Below are positions 1-10,698 of a DNA stretch of 64,000 bases, in pieces; the first letter of the stretch is position 1; every line of letters begins with the position of its first letter. The translations under genes and the position numbers were made by a program. The notes under the pieces were generated by a model. The model was given only the letters and a program-made list of their open reading frames with translations, searched no databases and was not told the DNA's origin. The DNA is from Aristolochia californica (lineage: Eukaryota; Streptophyta; Magnoliopsida; Piperales; Aristolochiaceae), in the NCBI GenBank assembly GCA_029961685.1, contig JARWKL010000010.1, positions 28,738,111 to 28,802,110 of the forward strand, read 5' to 3'.

Positions 1-738
1 TTAGTTTTATTTATTAAATTTTTGTTTGATGACTATAGCTTGAGGAGAAAAAAGTGGAGATAATTCTAGCAGTTACATATTTTTTGACTTTTTCTTGGTA
101 ATTTTAATATTTTCCATTACATGAAGTAATTAATTGTTGAAGACTATATTTTTATCAAAAAAATAAGTAGTTCTATTCTTTTATTTTCGTCATAGGTGGA
201 GATTATACTCGTGTGTTTGAGGAACAAAGACTTAAAAAGGCATATTGTTTTTTTTCTAGCACAAAGGGAAAGACCTGGAATTTTTTCTTTTATTTTTGGT
301 TTTTATAAATGAGTTTCCATTCTTAAAACTAGTTCAGTTTTGTGATTGTGAACAACAAAATTTTAAAAAAAAATTGAGCTTAATATTTGGTTTGTAATTT
401 TTGTCTGGGTAATCCAAATTTATACTTGATTTATGGTTTTTACTCAGGTGATCATAAAGTTGATACTATTATTTGATTTGATATTTTGTATTTAATCATT
501 AAGAATATTTATGTACAGTTTTATACAAAGTTTATGTATAATTTATTGTAGAGTTTGTTTATAGTTTATTTGACACAATATTTTATGCAAAGTTTTAAAT
601 GTAGGCTAGAGCTCGAACCTAAACCGATCTCGAGTTTTAACTCAATTAAAATTTTTGAGCTCGAGTTTGAAGTATTTAAATGAAGCCAAGCTCAAACTTA
701 CATTTGTTCGAGCTTGACTCGATCGAATGCCAACCCTA
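1..738. mobile_element. hAT transposon, one terminal part
   Basis: Positions 610-738 hold the GAGCTCGAGC-type subterminal repeats common in plant hAT elements. They end in a terminal sequence whose reverse complement begins TAGGGTTGGCATTCGATCGA, matching the hAT terminus style (TAGGGGTGGC) of the element at 48423-50754. The adjoining AT-rich stretch with repeated ATAAACTT/TACATAAA words resembles the flank of that second element. The other end lies outside the window, so size and TSD cannot be given. No transposase coding is seen. Confidence 0.55.
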
Positions 739-1228
739 CCTACAATCCCCCATCTTTTAAAACTAATCTCATTTCTTAAAGGTAAAAATACCCCTAGTGT
801 TCCTCTTATTCTTTTGTTTATGCAATTAAAATAATGCTTACTTAACGTTGTAATTCCCAATGTAGTCAATCAAATAAGACATAAGTTTGAAGTTAGCATT
901 AGACACATTAATTTACTTTTTAAACTAGAAACTATTACCTTGGAATTCAAGCAATACAATTATACAAATAAGTTGTATATGATCTTTCTAATATTTTATT
1001 CAATGGGGCAACTCATAATAATCTTTATTAACTAATCATAAAACAAGTTATAGAATAAATTAATAAATCTTCCTCAAATAGAATCAATGCATTTGGTCTT
1101 CTTAACTATCTGATATGTACAAACGACAGTCACATTCTGGTGGTATCCACATCCGAGCGGCCAAGTGGCAGAGGGACCCACCAGAAACTAGAAAGTGCCC
1201 GTTCGTGGCAGCACGCTTCAGGGCCGAT
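739..1228. other. AT-rich spacer and 3' flank of DUF668 gene
   Basis: No gene is supported here. The part next to 1228 is probably the 3' UTR of the minus-strand gene. Short ORFs in this stretch have no recognisable domain and look like chance. Confidence 0.5.
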
Positions 1229-2707
1229 TCATCTCTCCCGACTCTGGTGACGGCAGATGCAACTCAAACCCACCAGAACCTCGGCAATGGCTGCCTCTGC
1301 TTTCTCTCTGTCAGCATAAAACAGCGTCTGCAGTAGCATCACCATTGGCTGCGACTCGAACTCCTGCCGTTCCATTTGCCTCTCCAACTGCCACGTTATC
1401 GTGTCGTGCGCCATTGGGGCCAACCACTCTAATATCCTCCCTACCCCCTCCCTCCACCCTTCCGCCAGTGACTCGTCCGAGTCGCCGAAGTCCTCCGATT
1501 TCGATGCCCACCGCATCTTCTCCCTTATTATCGCCCGCAAACCCGTCGGGAGCATCTGATACAGACCACCCCGTGACTCGGCGTCTACCGAGTTCGGATT
1601 GTTCAGAAGCTTCTCCGCCAAGTCGATGACATCGGCATAACGTAAGGCAAGCGCTGCCGCCCCTAGCGTGTTCGCCCCCGGCGCCGCGCTCGGCCTCGTA
1701 ACTCTTGCATTCTCGCTAGACGTACAGTACCCGGAACCCAAATAGAAAGACAATTCTTTCGTCTCATTGCGGGATTGGACTGTGATAGGACCGGAGTTTG
1801 TCGAGACGACGACGGGTTTTTTTACCGATGTTCTCTCTAGAGGACCGGAGGTGTAAACTATCGGAGGCTGTCGCAGTACTGTCTGTAAATGTTCGGCTTT
1901 AGTGTGGGCGTGGCCTTGGGCATCCAATGGATGGAGGCCTGAGACATAGAGACCAAAAACGGCACAAATTCGCTCAAAGACGTTGCAGATGGTCCGAGCC
2001 ATGAGGGCGACGACCTTATCGAAGGATTTGCCCCAGAGAGAGTTCTCCCGTAAGCGACGGACATGGTCCCTTTGGCTCGCGAGCTTCTCTTCGTAGACTT
2101 CCCAATTGGGTTTCTCTACCTGGATGGACCCGCTGAAGCTCTTCCTGCCTTGCAATCTCCGCTCCGGCCCTTCCGTATGCGACAGAGATTCCAGACTCGA
2201 GTATAACTCCCCCGTGGTGGCTATGAGCTTCTCCATCTTAGCAATCTTGTGCCCAATCTCTTTGGCAGAAAAGGCGAGGCCAGAGAAATCAACGAATCCA
2301 AGCTTCAAGTCTGAATAAATGCTGTCGAACCCCTGCAACGTTGGTTCGCGACACTTCTTCCCTAACCTGGAAACCACGAGGGAAATCCGGTCTAGATCTT
2401 GAATCTTCTCGGCGCAGGCGAGGTGGAGCAAAAACCCATGGTCGACGGAATTCAAGTACTGGACGCCCTTGGACTGCATGACATCCTCCCGAAGCTTGAG
2501 AATCTGGGCATCCGAGAGAGACTTATAGAGAGAAAGGAGACGGGACATGGTCTTGGCGGTCTCAAAGGCCAGGATTCCAATGATGGGGGAATTCTTCTTC
2601 TTCGCCTTGAGTATAGCTTTGGTCGTCGTCTGCTGGGGTCGACGGAACAAGCTATTCCCAAACCGGTTGCTAATGCTGGAGAGCCATATCATCTTGGTGG
2701 CGACCAT
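1229..2707 (-). CDS. DUF3475/DUF668 plant protein (PSK-simulator/At5g51670-like family)
   Basis: Single-exon gene for a 492-residue protein. The DUF3475 domain lies at about residues 42-98 (IGILAFETAKTMSRLLSLY, then SVDHGFLLHLACAEK). DUF668 lies at about 345-433 (NTLGAAALALRYADVIDLAE, then YQMLPTGLRAIIREKMRW). Family knowledge: plant-specific proteins, some of which (PSI1-3) promote growth downstream of phytosulfokine. The shorter intronless members such as At5g51670 are poorly characterised, so the function here is inferred only at family level. Start choice: the open frame runs 34 codons further upstream, but that extension begins at TTG and contains no ATG. The first ATG, at 2707, sits in ACCATGG, a strong plant initiation context. 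A GA/CT-rich stretch at 2730-2860 on the coding side is probably 5' UTR. No frameshifts or missing domains. Confidence 0.85.
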   Translation of the reverse strand: MVATKMIWLSSISNRFGNSLFRRPQQTTTKAILKAKKKNSPIIGILAFETAKTMSRLLSLYKSLSDAQILKLREDVMQSKGVQYLNSVDHGFLLHLACAEKIQDLDRISLVVSRLGKKCREPTLQGFDSIYSDLKLGFVDFSGLAFSAKEIGHKIAKMEKLIATTGELYSSLESLSHTEGPERRLQGRKSFSGSIQVEKPNWEVYEEKLASQRDHVRRLRENSLWGKSFDKVVALMARTICNVFERICAVFGLYVSGLHPLDAQGHAHTKAEHLQTVLRQPPIVYTSGPLERTSVKKPVVVSTNSGPITVQSRNETKELSFYLGSGYCTSSENARVTRPSAAPGANTLGAAALALRYADVIDLAEKLLNNPNSVDAESRGGLYQMLPTGLRAIIREKMRWASKSEDFGDSDESLAEGWREGVGRILEWLAPMAHDTITWQLERQMERQEFESQPMVMLLQTLFYADREKAEAAIAEVLVGLSCICRHQSRER

Positions 2708-4136
2708 GGTCGACAGAGGAGGAGCGAAGACGAACACTCTGGGGGAGGGGGAGGGGGAGAGGGAAGAGTATTTGAACAAAGGGAGGGAGGCTGTGCGGGC
2801 ATTTTCCAAGATTGTTCTGAGAAACGCGTGAAGAGAGAAAGAGAGAGAGCATTGGGAGGTGGATGGCAGTGCTGTTCTGTATCTGTTATGATCAGGATAG
2901 AACCGGTAATAGACGGTTCGAAGTGGGTTCGATCAGAAGAAGTAGTCAAAGTCTTCCCACTGTCGATGACATTCATAATCTTGGAATGATTTGTTGGCTG
3001 ATAACGGTGCCAACTTCGGTTATCATTTATAGTGAAAACCGTGTCCGGTAATGGAGATGCGCTGGCCTGGCCCTGTCGGGTATCGACTTGGCAACAGTGA
3101 TAATTTGAAAGAGGGATTAGTCCAAGATTGACGGTTGACAGTCAAAAAAAATACGCATCATTCCTATCTCCTTCCTTCTAGCCTGGACTGGTGTCAAATT
3201 TATACGGGAGATGACTTGGAAGGACTAGGGAGAGAGATACCATCGACAATGGAGGACCTGATGAGTTCCACTCCAGCCAAAAGGATGATTCGAAGAGTGA
3301 CTGAGGAAGCCAAGGATGAAACAACGAAGATCAAATGTGCCACAGCGATGAAAGAAGAGGAGCCGGCGACGGGGGAACGATTGAGAGAGATACCTTGGCA
3401 GCCTAACCTTGAGTTTCTTAAGTAAAACAAGACCACTTTGACTGGCATTAGATGGATGTTTGCCAAAATGCTTTTGTGACCTCTCTATCTCAGGTATTTT
3501 CATTGGATTCGTAAACAAAGTTACCATGCTTCAAATGAAATTGTTGATGACAACTTACTGAGTGATAACAGGTAATGATTGAAAATAGAAATTTCTAAAC
3601 ATATCATGAATTTAAAAAAAACTGAAAGCTGAAACCCAAGATAAATACTTCCAATAATGGCAGTCAGATTCTAGGAATTTCCATAACGTTTTTCTAGTCT
3701 ATCTAATGTGCAATTAATGGAGAACACAAGTTTCTTTACTAGACCAGAGATCCATTTTTTCTCACTATGAAAAACTTCATGTACAACTTCTCAAAACCTC
3801 TTTCCCACCATAAGAGGAGAAGTTAACTTATGAGCAGTTAAAATGACCCCACTATCCCTACATTTAAGAGAAAAATCACCTAATAATATGTGTCTAACAT
3901 TGTCCCATTTGACCTATTCAATACTTAATATGTATCATTTAATTTTAATATATCCTCAAAAAAATATTTATAAATATAATATCCTTTTGCCCAAACAAAA
4001 GAATTTAATTGTATGAATCGTGACAGTAAGTCCTTTAGAGCAAGTATTACCTTGTACGTATCACAATACAACTTTCTCCCTTGAATAAGAACCATATGTG
4101 GCACAATATCTTTATGAATGAACTTCCAAAAGCTCA
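2708..4136. other. 5' UTR/promoter of DUF668 gene and spacer
   Basis: The first roughly 150 bases are pyrimidine-rich on the gene strand, as in plant 5' leaders. An open frame at 3135-3425 (plus) encodes 96 residues without any domain I recognise, and I do not call it a gene. From 3440 to 4136 the DNA is AT-rich with no supported feature. Confidence 0.4.
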
Positions 4137-4404
4137 TTCAGGATTTCTGAAATTTAAACATACATTATCATTTTCTAAACTTCATGTATAAAAATATGAA
4201 ATTAATGGAGTTTTTCAATTGACAAAATGTGATACAAACATAAAGGGTATCTTAATCACACCAAAAACGATTCAGGATTTCTGAAATTTAAACATACATT
4301 ATCATTTTCTAAACTTCATGTATAAAAATATGAAATTAATGGAGTTTTTCAATTGACAAAATGTGATACAAACATAAAGGGTATCTCAATCACACCAAAA
4401 ACGA
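4137..4404. repeat. Tandem duplication, 2 x 134 bp
   Basis: Positions 4137-4270 and 4271-4404 are the same sequence apart from about one base (CTTAAT against CTCAAT). Both begin TTCAGGATTTCTGAAATTTA. The low divergence indicates a recent duplication. Confidence 0.9.
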
Positions 4405-4419
4405 CGTAGTAGAACTGAT

Positions 4420-4735
4420 TCTCATAGTAATAGGTGGTAGGCTTTTTGTCAATGGATCAACAATCAACAATTTAGTGCTAATGTATTACACAACTAATTT
4501 GTTTGTTTTGATATGTTCTCGAATAGCTAAATACTTAATGTTAATGTGTTTACTATGACTTATGCTCTTATTATTCTTGGACAAAAACACCGCAACAGAA
4601 TTATCGCTGTAAATCCTCAATAGCTTGGAAATTGTGTCAACAATTTCAAACCCAAAAATAAAACTCCTCAACCATATAATATGTGTGTCGCTTCAAAACA
4701 TGTTACAAACTATACTTCTATGGTAAAAGTAGTAA
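4420..4735 (-). pseudogene. copia RNase H C-terminal fragment
   Basis: Minus-strand translation gives the hallmark end of Ty1/copia RNase H: LRIYSDNSVAVFLSKNNKS, then SKHINIKYLAIREHI, then IVDPLTKSLP. The conserved Asp of the Y-x-D-N motif is present. Everything upstream (RT, integrase, gag) is missing, and the fragment is cut by the 5' LTR of copia-1 at 4746. It is therefore an older relic in opposite orientation. Confidence 0.75.
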
Positions 4736-4745
4736 TCAATTATTG

Positions 4746-5164
4746 TCTTGGAAGACATCTCGAAGCGGCATCAATATAATTACCTTTCCCACGTTAAGGA
4801 GGTTGGAACGGAGGTAATTTAAAGGTCTTCTCATAAGGAAGACATAAGAGTGTAATTATCTAAGAAGATATATGTCTACTTATGTCGTTTCCTTTTCAAA
4901 ACTTGTAGCCCTAAGGGCATTGTAGTCATTGTAAACTTCCTTCCACAACTATAGAAGCTCAAGGCATGGGGTAGATCATTAAGTCTCCCCTCTCCTCTCT
5001 CAAATTCCTCCTTAGAATTGTCTCCTCTCCTAAACTCTCTCTCTCGATCTCTCTTGATCAAGTTCTCTCTACTTTTATCTCTTCTCATTTCTTCTCTTCC
5101 TTTTCTTCCTCTCCTCTTTCACTCCCTTGGTTGAGGACCTTGTCTTGGGATCCTAAATTCAACA
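4746..5164 (+). repeat. copia-1 5' LTR
   Basis: Begins TCTTGGAAGA (canonical TGTTGGAAGA with one change) and ends GGATCCTAAATTCAACA. It aligns along its whole length with 12210-12626. The second half is a CT-rich stretch typical of an LTR R/U5 leader. Confidence 0.85.
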
Positions 5165-5176
5165 TAGTATCAGAGC
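5165..5176 (+). other. copia-1 primer binding site
   Basis: TAGTATCAGAGC directly follows the LTR. The plant initiator-Met tRNA PBS is TGGTATCAGAGC, so one base differs. Confidence 0.75.
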
Positions 5177-6452
5177 AATGGATTTAGGATCCCCACGTCA
5201 AGTTAAAAATTTGAAAGGCTCCATTGATCAAGGTTCACGTAGAGTTCTTCTTGTTGATGAAGCAGTTTTTTCTTGAAGTTGTGCCATGCTAATTTTTTTT
5301 CTTATGAGATTATTGTTGATATTTCTTTATTTCTATAAAATGGTTTATGGATGACTTTCTCATCTAATCTGAATGAGAAATTGGTGATTATATTCTTCTG
5401 CTTTGAAAGTGGCTCGTCCATGGTGATTATGCTCAATTTTTATTCTCCATGCAAGACTGATTGTGTTATTGCCCTCGTGCATATTATGTTAATGTTTGTT
5501 ACTAGAATTTCTGTATGAATCAAGGTTCACTATATCTATTATTGACATCTAAGTTTACTATGAGTTAAGCTTGTTGTTCTACCATTTTTTTGAGCTATTA
5601 TATTGGTTTGTTGTTGCTCCTCTTGACTCTTCCCAAAGAGCTTGGCAAAAGATTGTTTGAGAGGGTGCCGAGAAGGTTTTTTTTTATGAGGTTGCTGGTC
5701 TTTGCAATGGTTTTTTGGCATTTCATTGGTTGTTTTATCTTCTCTAATATCTTACCAAAATTATTTGAGGGAAAAGGAAAGAAAAAAATGGCCAAAGTAA
5801 GCATGATTCTATCATCCAAAGTTGGTGCATAATTAGAGAAAGAAAGTTTCCTACTTGAAGCAATCCAAAAATTGTTTATTTTAAGAAAAGAAAGTGTCAC
5901 TATTTGGTTGATTTGGAGCTTTCCTTTATTAAAAGATTTAGTGGTAGTACTTTCCTAATCAGTTTAAGGAAAGAAGAAGAAGAGATTGTGCTATTTTTCA
6001 CTTGCTAGTTAGCGCATTTGATAAAGAAAGTAAGTTCCCTCTTTGAAATATTTGATTTGATTTCATATCTGGATTATGATTTGATTCAAGTTTAATTCTA
6101 AATCTGATTTGATTTGAGAGAATCTCCTAATTGAGGAAGATTTTAATCCTCTCTAATTGGCGTGAACAACATGTGATTAGTCTCTCATTCATGTTTTAGT
6201 GCTTGTTTAAAATAGGATAATAACTTACCTATTCTCTCTTGGTTGAAGATCCTCTCTAATCCGATTTTGAGTTCATGTGTGATAAAAGTATGAGATCTAC
6301 CTTCTATGATACAACACTTTGACTTCTCTTTGATTGAAGATTTAAATTTGAGTTCAAGTTGCTCCACTCTTCTCAAATTGATTCATATATTTGCATATGT
6401 TTGCTGCTCAACCTACTTATTAGATTTCAATATTGCACATAAGAAATTTTTA
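5177..6452 (+). other. copia-1 untranslated leader
   Basis: Long T-rich leader between PBS and gag. Short ORFs (for example 5590-5832) show no domain. Similar leaders occur in the other copia element here (16921-17916). Confidence 0.5.
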
Positions 6453-7346
6453 ACTTGATTATAATGATTGGAGACTATATGGGAAGCAAGAGTGATCTCC
6501 TTAAAATTACCATCATACACTTGAGAGGGTTACCTAATTATCTGAGCTGGTAACAATCAATTAAGAGGTTTCCCATTACTCGAGACCTTTTAGGTCACTT
6601 AACCAAACTAGCTCCACTCATAGATGAAGAAAATAGTTCTTATGTGAAATGGCTCAAGAATGGCACCTTAGTCATTAGTTGGTTTATTAATAGCATGGAC
6701 GAGCATGTGGCCAATAATGTTGCTCACCTTGAAACTACAAAACAAATTTGAGACACTTGTGTTAAGTTATACTCTAATATGGAAAACTTACAGAAGTTGT
6801 ATGATGTGTTCTAAACCATGTTCATTACAAAGCAAAGGGACAATGTACATGAATATTTAGCTCGATTTAGAGGAACGATTCAAGAGTGGAAGGTTACTCA
6901 ACCCTACTCCACTAACATCTCAGTTCAAGAAAAGCAATGAGAAGCCTTAGCAAGTGCTATTTGTCTATCAAACACTAAGCCATATCTTGAAGTGGCTAAG
7001 ACTCAAATTCTCAGCTCCTCTGCACTTCCGTCATTAGATAATATCAATGCAACATTACTTCGGATACTAGATCCTTCATCCACCTCTCGTACTGAAGTAT
7101 CATCTACTATGTACGTAGGAAATAGGGCTACATCTTCTACCACCCGAGGATGTGGTAAAAATTATAGAGGAGGCCTAGCAAGATGTGGTAGAACTGGCTC
7201 TGGTTCTTCAAGTTCAAAAAATTGGTTGTGCACTCACTATGGTGGATTGAACCATCTGGTAGATACCTATTGGAAGCTTCAAGCCAAACCAAACTATGTC
7301 TCTGCCATTGAAGCCTCGGTTCAAAATAAGAAAAATGTAGACTAAT
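6453..7346 (+). pseudogene. copia-1 gag remnant
   Basis: A UBN2-type gag can be read through several stops (for example LLKITIIHLRGLPNYLSW near 6490). It ends in a Gly/Arg-rich stretch and a degenerate zinc knuckle, CTHYGGLNHLVDTYWKL, where the related copia-2 copy reads CTHCRGLNHLVDSCWKL. Two of the Cys positions are thus lost here. It would have formed the particle coat and bound RNA. Confidence 0.7.
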
Positions 7347-7489
7347 TTGAGTCGCAAAGAGACAAGAAGTCTATCACCGATGATGATTATGAACTCTTGC
7401 AGAAGATGACAACTTTGATGACATCTCCACCATCTTCTCCTACATCTTCCACCACTGCTTCAGGTATAATTTTTGCCACTTCCTCCTCT

Positions 7490-8600
7490 TTATTCTAGAC
7501 CATCAACTCAGGGGCCTCTGAGCCTCTTACATGTAATAAGAGTCTATTATATTTCATGTCTCTATGTCTACCAGACAAGTTTGTTACCATAACCGATGGA
7601 TCCTACACCAAAGTTCTAAGAAAAGGATCCTCATCTATTACACTATCAATTTCGCTTATCGATGTCTTTTTCATCAATTTTCCTCAAATTAGTTATTTGT
7701 TAGCCAGTTCACAATATGATTTAATTGTTATATCACCTTCTCACCTTCTTCTTGTGTTTTTTAGCATCTAACAACTAAGCAGGTGATTGGTGGAGGTCGT
7801 GAACAAGGGGGCATTTATTACTTAAACTTGCCTCCAGTCACTATCGTTTCCACTTCTTAGCCAAAGGCAAGATTATGGCACAACCAATTTGGCCATCCAT
7901 CAACAACATCACTTCAGCGCTTATTTCCATCTTTAAAAACTTTATTAAATTTAAATTATGAAGTTTGCCAATTGAGAAAACACCAGAAGATAACATATCC
8001 TCCTTGAACTAAACTTAAAGGTGTTTCTCCCTTTAAATTAATTCATTCAGATATATGGGGACCCTTAAGTGTTTTAAACATATTTCAAGTTAAGTACTTT
8101 GTCACTTTTGTTGATGACTTCACTTGAGTCACATGGCTATTTCTGTTCAAACAATGGTTTGAATTTTTTTCTACATTTAAGTCTTTTCATGCCATGGTGT
8201 CTACTCAATTTGGAAAACAAAAATAAGTGTTTTAGTTAGATAATGTCCAAGAGTACCTATCTTGTGAATTTCAATCCTTTTGTTAGGATAATGACATTAT
8301 CCATCAAACATCTTATACCTACTCCCCTCAACAAAATGGCGTAACCAAATGGAAAAAAAATGACATCTCCTAGAGGTAGCGTATGGCCTACTCTACTCTA
8401 TGAAGGTGTCCTACTTTTACTTGCCTCATGCCATTCTTACAACATGCTTCCTTATTAATAGGCTACCATCTTTAATACTTAACCATAAATCCCCATACTC
8501 ATTATTATTTCCAACTAAAGACCCTTCTCCCTTCCTTTGAAGGTTTTTGGCTACACATGCTTTGTTCATATCACATCCCCTCAAAAGAGTAAGTTTGAAC
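7490..8600 (+). pseudogene. copia-1 protease, GAG-pre-integrase and integrase remnant
   Basis: A protease-like segment lies near 7500-7680 (LPDKFVTITDGS). It is followed by integrase text: HSDIWGP around 8043 (first catalytic Asp), VDDFT, then LDNVQEY (second Asp). The region of the third catalytic residue reads GVTKWKK where GVAERKN is expected, so the catalytic Glu is lost. The frame stops at many points and is interrupted at 8606 by the solo LTR. Confidence 0.65.
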
Positions 8601-9571
8601 CTAAGTGTCACACGGTTAGTTTTAGGATAGGTCCGTCTAGCCAAGCGGAATATCTACCCCGTGCGGCCTAGCTATTCCAAAGAACTAGTCAGCCTCCTTG
8701 AGCCTCAGATCTTCTAACCAATACTTCACACAAGAAGTTGCAAGCCAAATGGGACAACGAAAATACCAAGATATAGAAGAGAAAAGCCTACGTTGTATTG
8801 AGAATACAAGATTACAAAGGATGGCCAAACACTCTTGAAGGCCAAGGCTAAAAACTCTTTCTATACACTTGAAGAGCAAAGAATACTAAGGATTTTTTGA
8901 CTTCTTTACAATGGGAGAGGCCCCTCTATTTATAGCCTCTCCTTTGGGCTTTAGAAATCTCTAAAAATGCCAAGAAATCCGCCAGATCCGAAAAATTCGA
9001 ATTCTGGCGCGCGGCGCCTGGAGTCCCGCTGGTGCCGGACTCCAGGAAACCCCATTTCGCCCCGCCAGGACTGTCTGTTGGGGCACGCAACCCCATTTCG
9101 CCCCCCCCCCCCCCCCCCAGGACTGTTGGCGCGTGCACGCCTGGAGTCCTGCTGGCGCCGGACTCCTAGAAACCCCATTCGCCCCGCCAGGACTGTCTGT
9201 TGGCGCACGCAACCCCATTTCGCCCCGCCAGGACTCTATTGGCGCGTACAACCCCATTTAGCCCCGCCAGGACTCTGTTGGTTCGTGCAACCCCATTTCG
9301 CCCCGCTAGGACTGTCTGTTGGCGTGCTGCCTTGTGTCTGGGCTGGCTGTTGGGGTTGTTGCGCGCCTTGTTTCTTGGCCATCCGTTTGGTAAGCTCAAG
9401 TGTGTCTTCCTTTGCTGCAGCTGATGTCGGGCCAACCATCTGTGTGCGCCCTTCTGGGCCGTGCCATTGCACTTGGTCTTGGCCATTGCTGCTATTGCTG
9501 TGCACTGGACTTGCACAGTCTTCTGCCTTGGTGTCTGGCCACACCATGACTTCATCCTCCGTCTCACTAAG
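8601..9571. mobile_element. Solo LTR insertion with CTAAG target-site duplication
   Basis: A 961-bp segment (8606-9566) begins TGTCACACGG and ends CGTCTCA, that is TG...CA. It is flanked by perfect 5-bp repeats CTAAG at 8601-8605 and 9567-9571. Removing it and one repeat reconnects the copia-1 frame between the integrase tail and a segment reading FLGYSHSQK, as in intact relatives. A TATAAATA box on the minus strand (8927-8934) suggests minus orientation. No internal region remains, so it is a solo LTR, probably from a Ty3/gypsy or non-autonomous family. It is much more GC-rich (from 8995 on) than its host. Confidence 0.8.
9014..9331. repeat. GC-rich minisatellite inside the solo LTR
   Basis: About six imperfect units of roughly 39-42 bp built on CCCCATTTCGCCCCGCCAGG and a CTGTTGGCGCG tail. 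One unit carries an 18-base C run (9101-9118). A second motif, GGAGTCC(C/T)GCTGG(T/C)GCCGG, occurs twice (9018 and 9143), so the array has a higher-order pattern. Long ORFs over it on both strands arise from the repeat and are not genes. Confidence 0.8.
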
Positions 9572-10444
9572 TCTCTTAAGTATATTTTTTTGGGGTTATT
9601 CTCATAGCCAAAAAGGTTGTCTGTCTTAATTCTTCTCTTAAGAAGTTCAATTTTTTCTAAGGGTGTCACCTTTTTCGAGGACACATCTTTTTATTCTTCA
9701 AAAGATGTTCCTCCAAATATTTCATCAGTTCAGATTGCTCTGAAGCCCATTGTGGCACTTGATGTGGATCTACTACAATCCCCTAAAGCCTTGACTGACA
9801 CCAAACTTGTGGATTTTACAAATCCCTCTGAGGTAAGCCCATCTTCTCTTGTTGTATTTTGCCCACGATTTGATACTCAACCCATAGCTCTATGTAAGGA
9901 GCCTCAGACTTGCACTAGATCTTCCTCTTCTCATCCTATAACGAATTTTATTTCTCACAATTGATTGTCTTCTTCATGCTATCAATTTCTTGCATCTATT
10001 TCTTTCTTCTCTGTTCCACAATCATATCTGGAGGCTCTGAGACATCCAAGATGGAAGGTGGCCATGGAAGAAGAAATGCATGCATTATATAAGAATCAGA
10101 CTCAGGCTCTAGTGGTTCTTCTTCCATGAAAGAAACCCGTGGGCTATAACTGGGTTTTCACTATCAAGCAAAATCTGGATGGTTTTGTTGCTTGCCTAAA
10201 AGCCTAACTCGTTGAAAAGGGGTACACTTAGTGTTATGGAGTGGATTATGAGGAAATATTATTGCCAATGGCTAAATTAAACTCGATACTCATCTTACTA
10301 TCTCTAGCTACTAATTTTTCTTAGTCGATACATCAATTTGATGTATAAAATACCTTCTTGAATGAGGGTATTAAAGAAGATATATATATTCATCAACCAC
10401 CTAGTTTTGTGGTTGAGTGGGAGTCGGTATGCAAATTGAAGAAG

Positions 10445-10644
10445 TCTTTATATGGGCTTAAACAGCCTCCTCGGGCTTGGTTTGACAAATTTAGCCAAAC
10501 AATGTTGCGGTTTGGATTTAGCTAGTGCTTAGAAGATCAAACTCTCTTTATATGGGCTTAAACAGCCTCCTCGGGCTTGGTTTGACAAATTTAGCCAAAC
10601 CATGTTGCGGTTTGGATTCAGCTAGTGCTTAGAAGATCAATCTC
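10445..10644. repeat. Tandem duplication, 2 x 100 bp, in copia-1 RT
   Basis: 10445-10544 and 10545-10644 are nearly identical, differing at only a few bases. Both start TCTTTATATGGGCTTAAACA, so the [14 protein letters not shown] motif appears twice. 100 bp is not a multiple of three, so the duplication also shifts the frame. Confidence 0.9.
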
Positions 10645-10661
10645 TCTTTGTCAAGAATACA

Positions 10662-10665
10662 TTAA

Positions 10666-10698
<33 letters not shown>

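Noticed and set aside
2399..2989. 196-codon plus-strand ORF opposite the DUF668 gene
   Set aside because: It lies antisense to the N-terminal part and 5' flank of a gene with clear domains, has no domain itself, and is a shadow of the coding strand's composition.
3135..3425. Possible 96-residue gene upstream of the DUF668 gene
   Set aside because: No domain, and located in the promoter region of the divergent gene; coding cannot be supported by sequence alone.
5590..5832. 80-codon ORF with hydrophobic stretch in the copia-1 leader
   Set aside because: Sits in an untranslated LTR-element leader of a dead element; hydrophobicity comes from T-rich DNA.
8926..9684. Overlapping ORFs of 70-220 codons on both strands in the GC-rich block
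   Set aside because: They follow the 40-bp minisatellite (a near-multiple of three with few stops) and run through LTR borders; no start context or domain.
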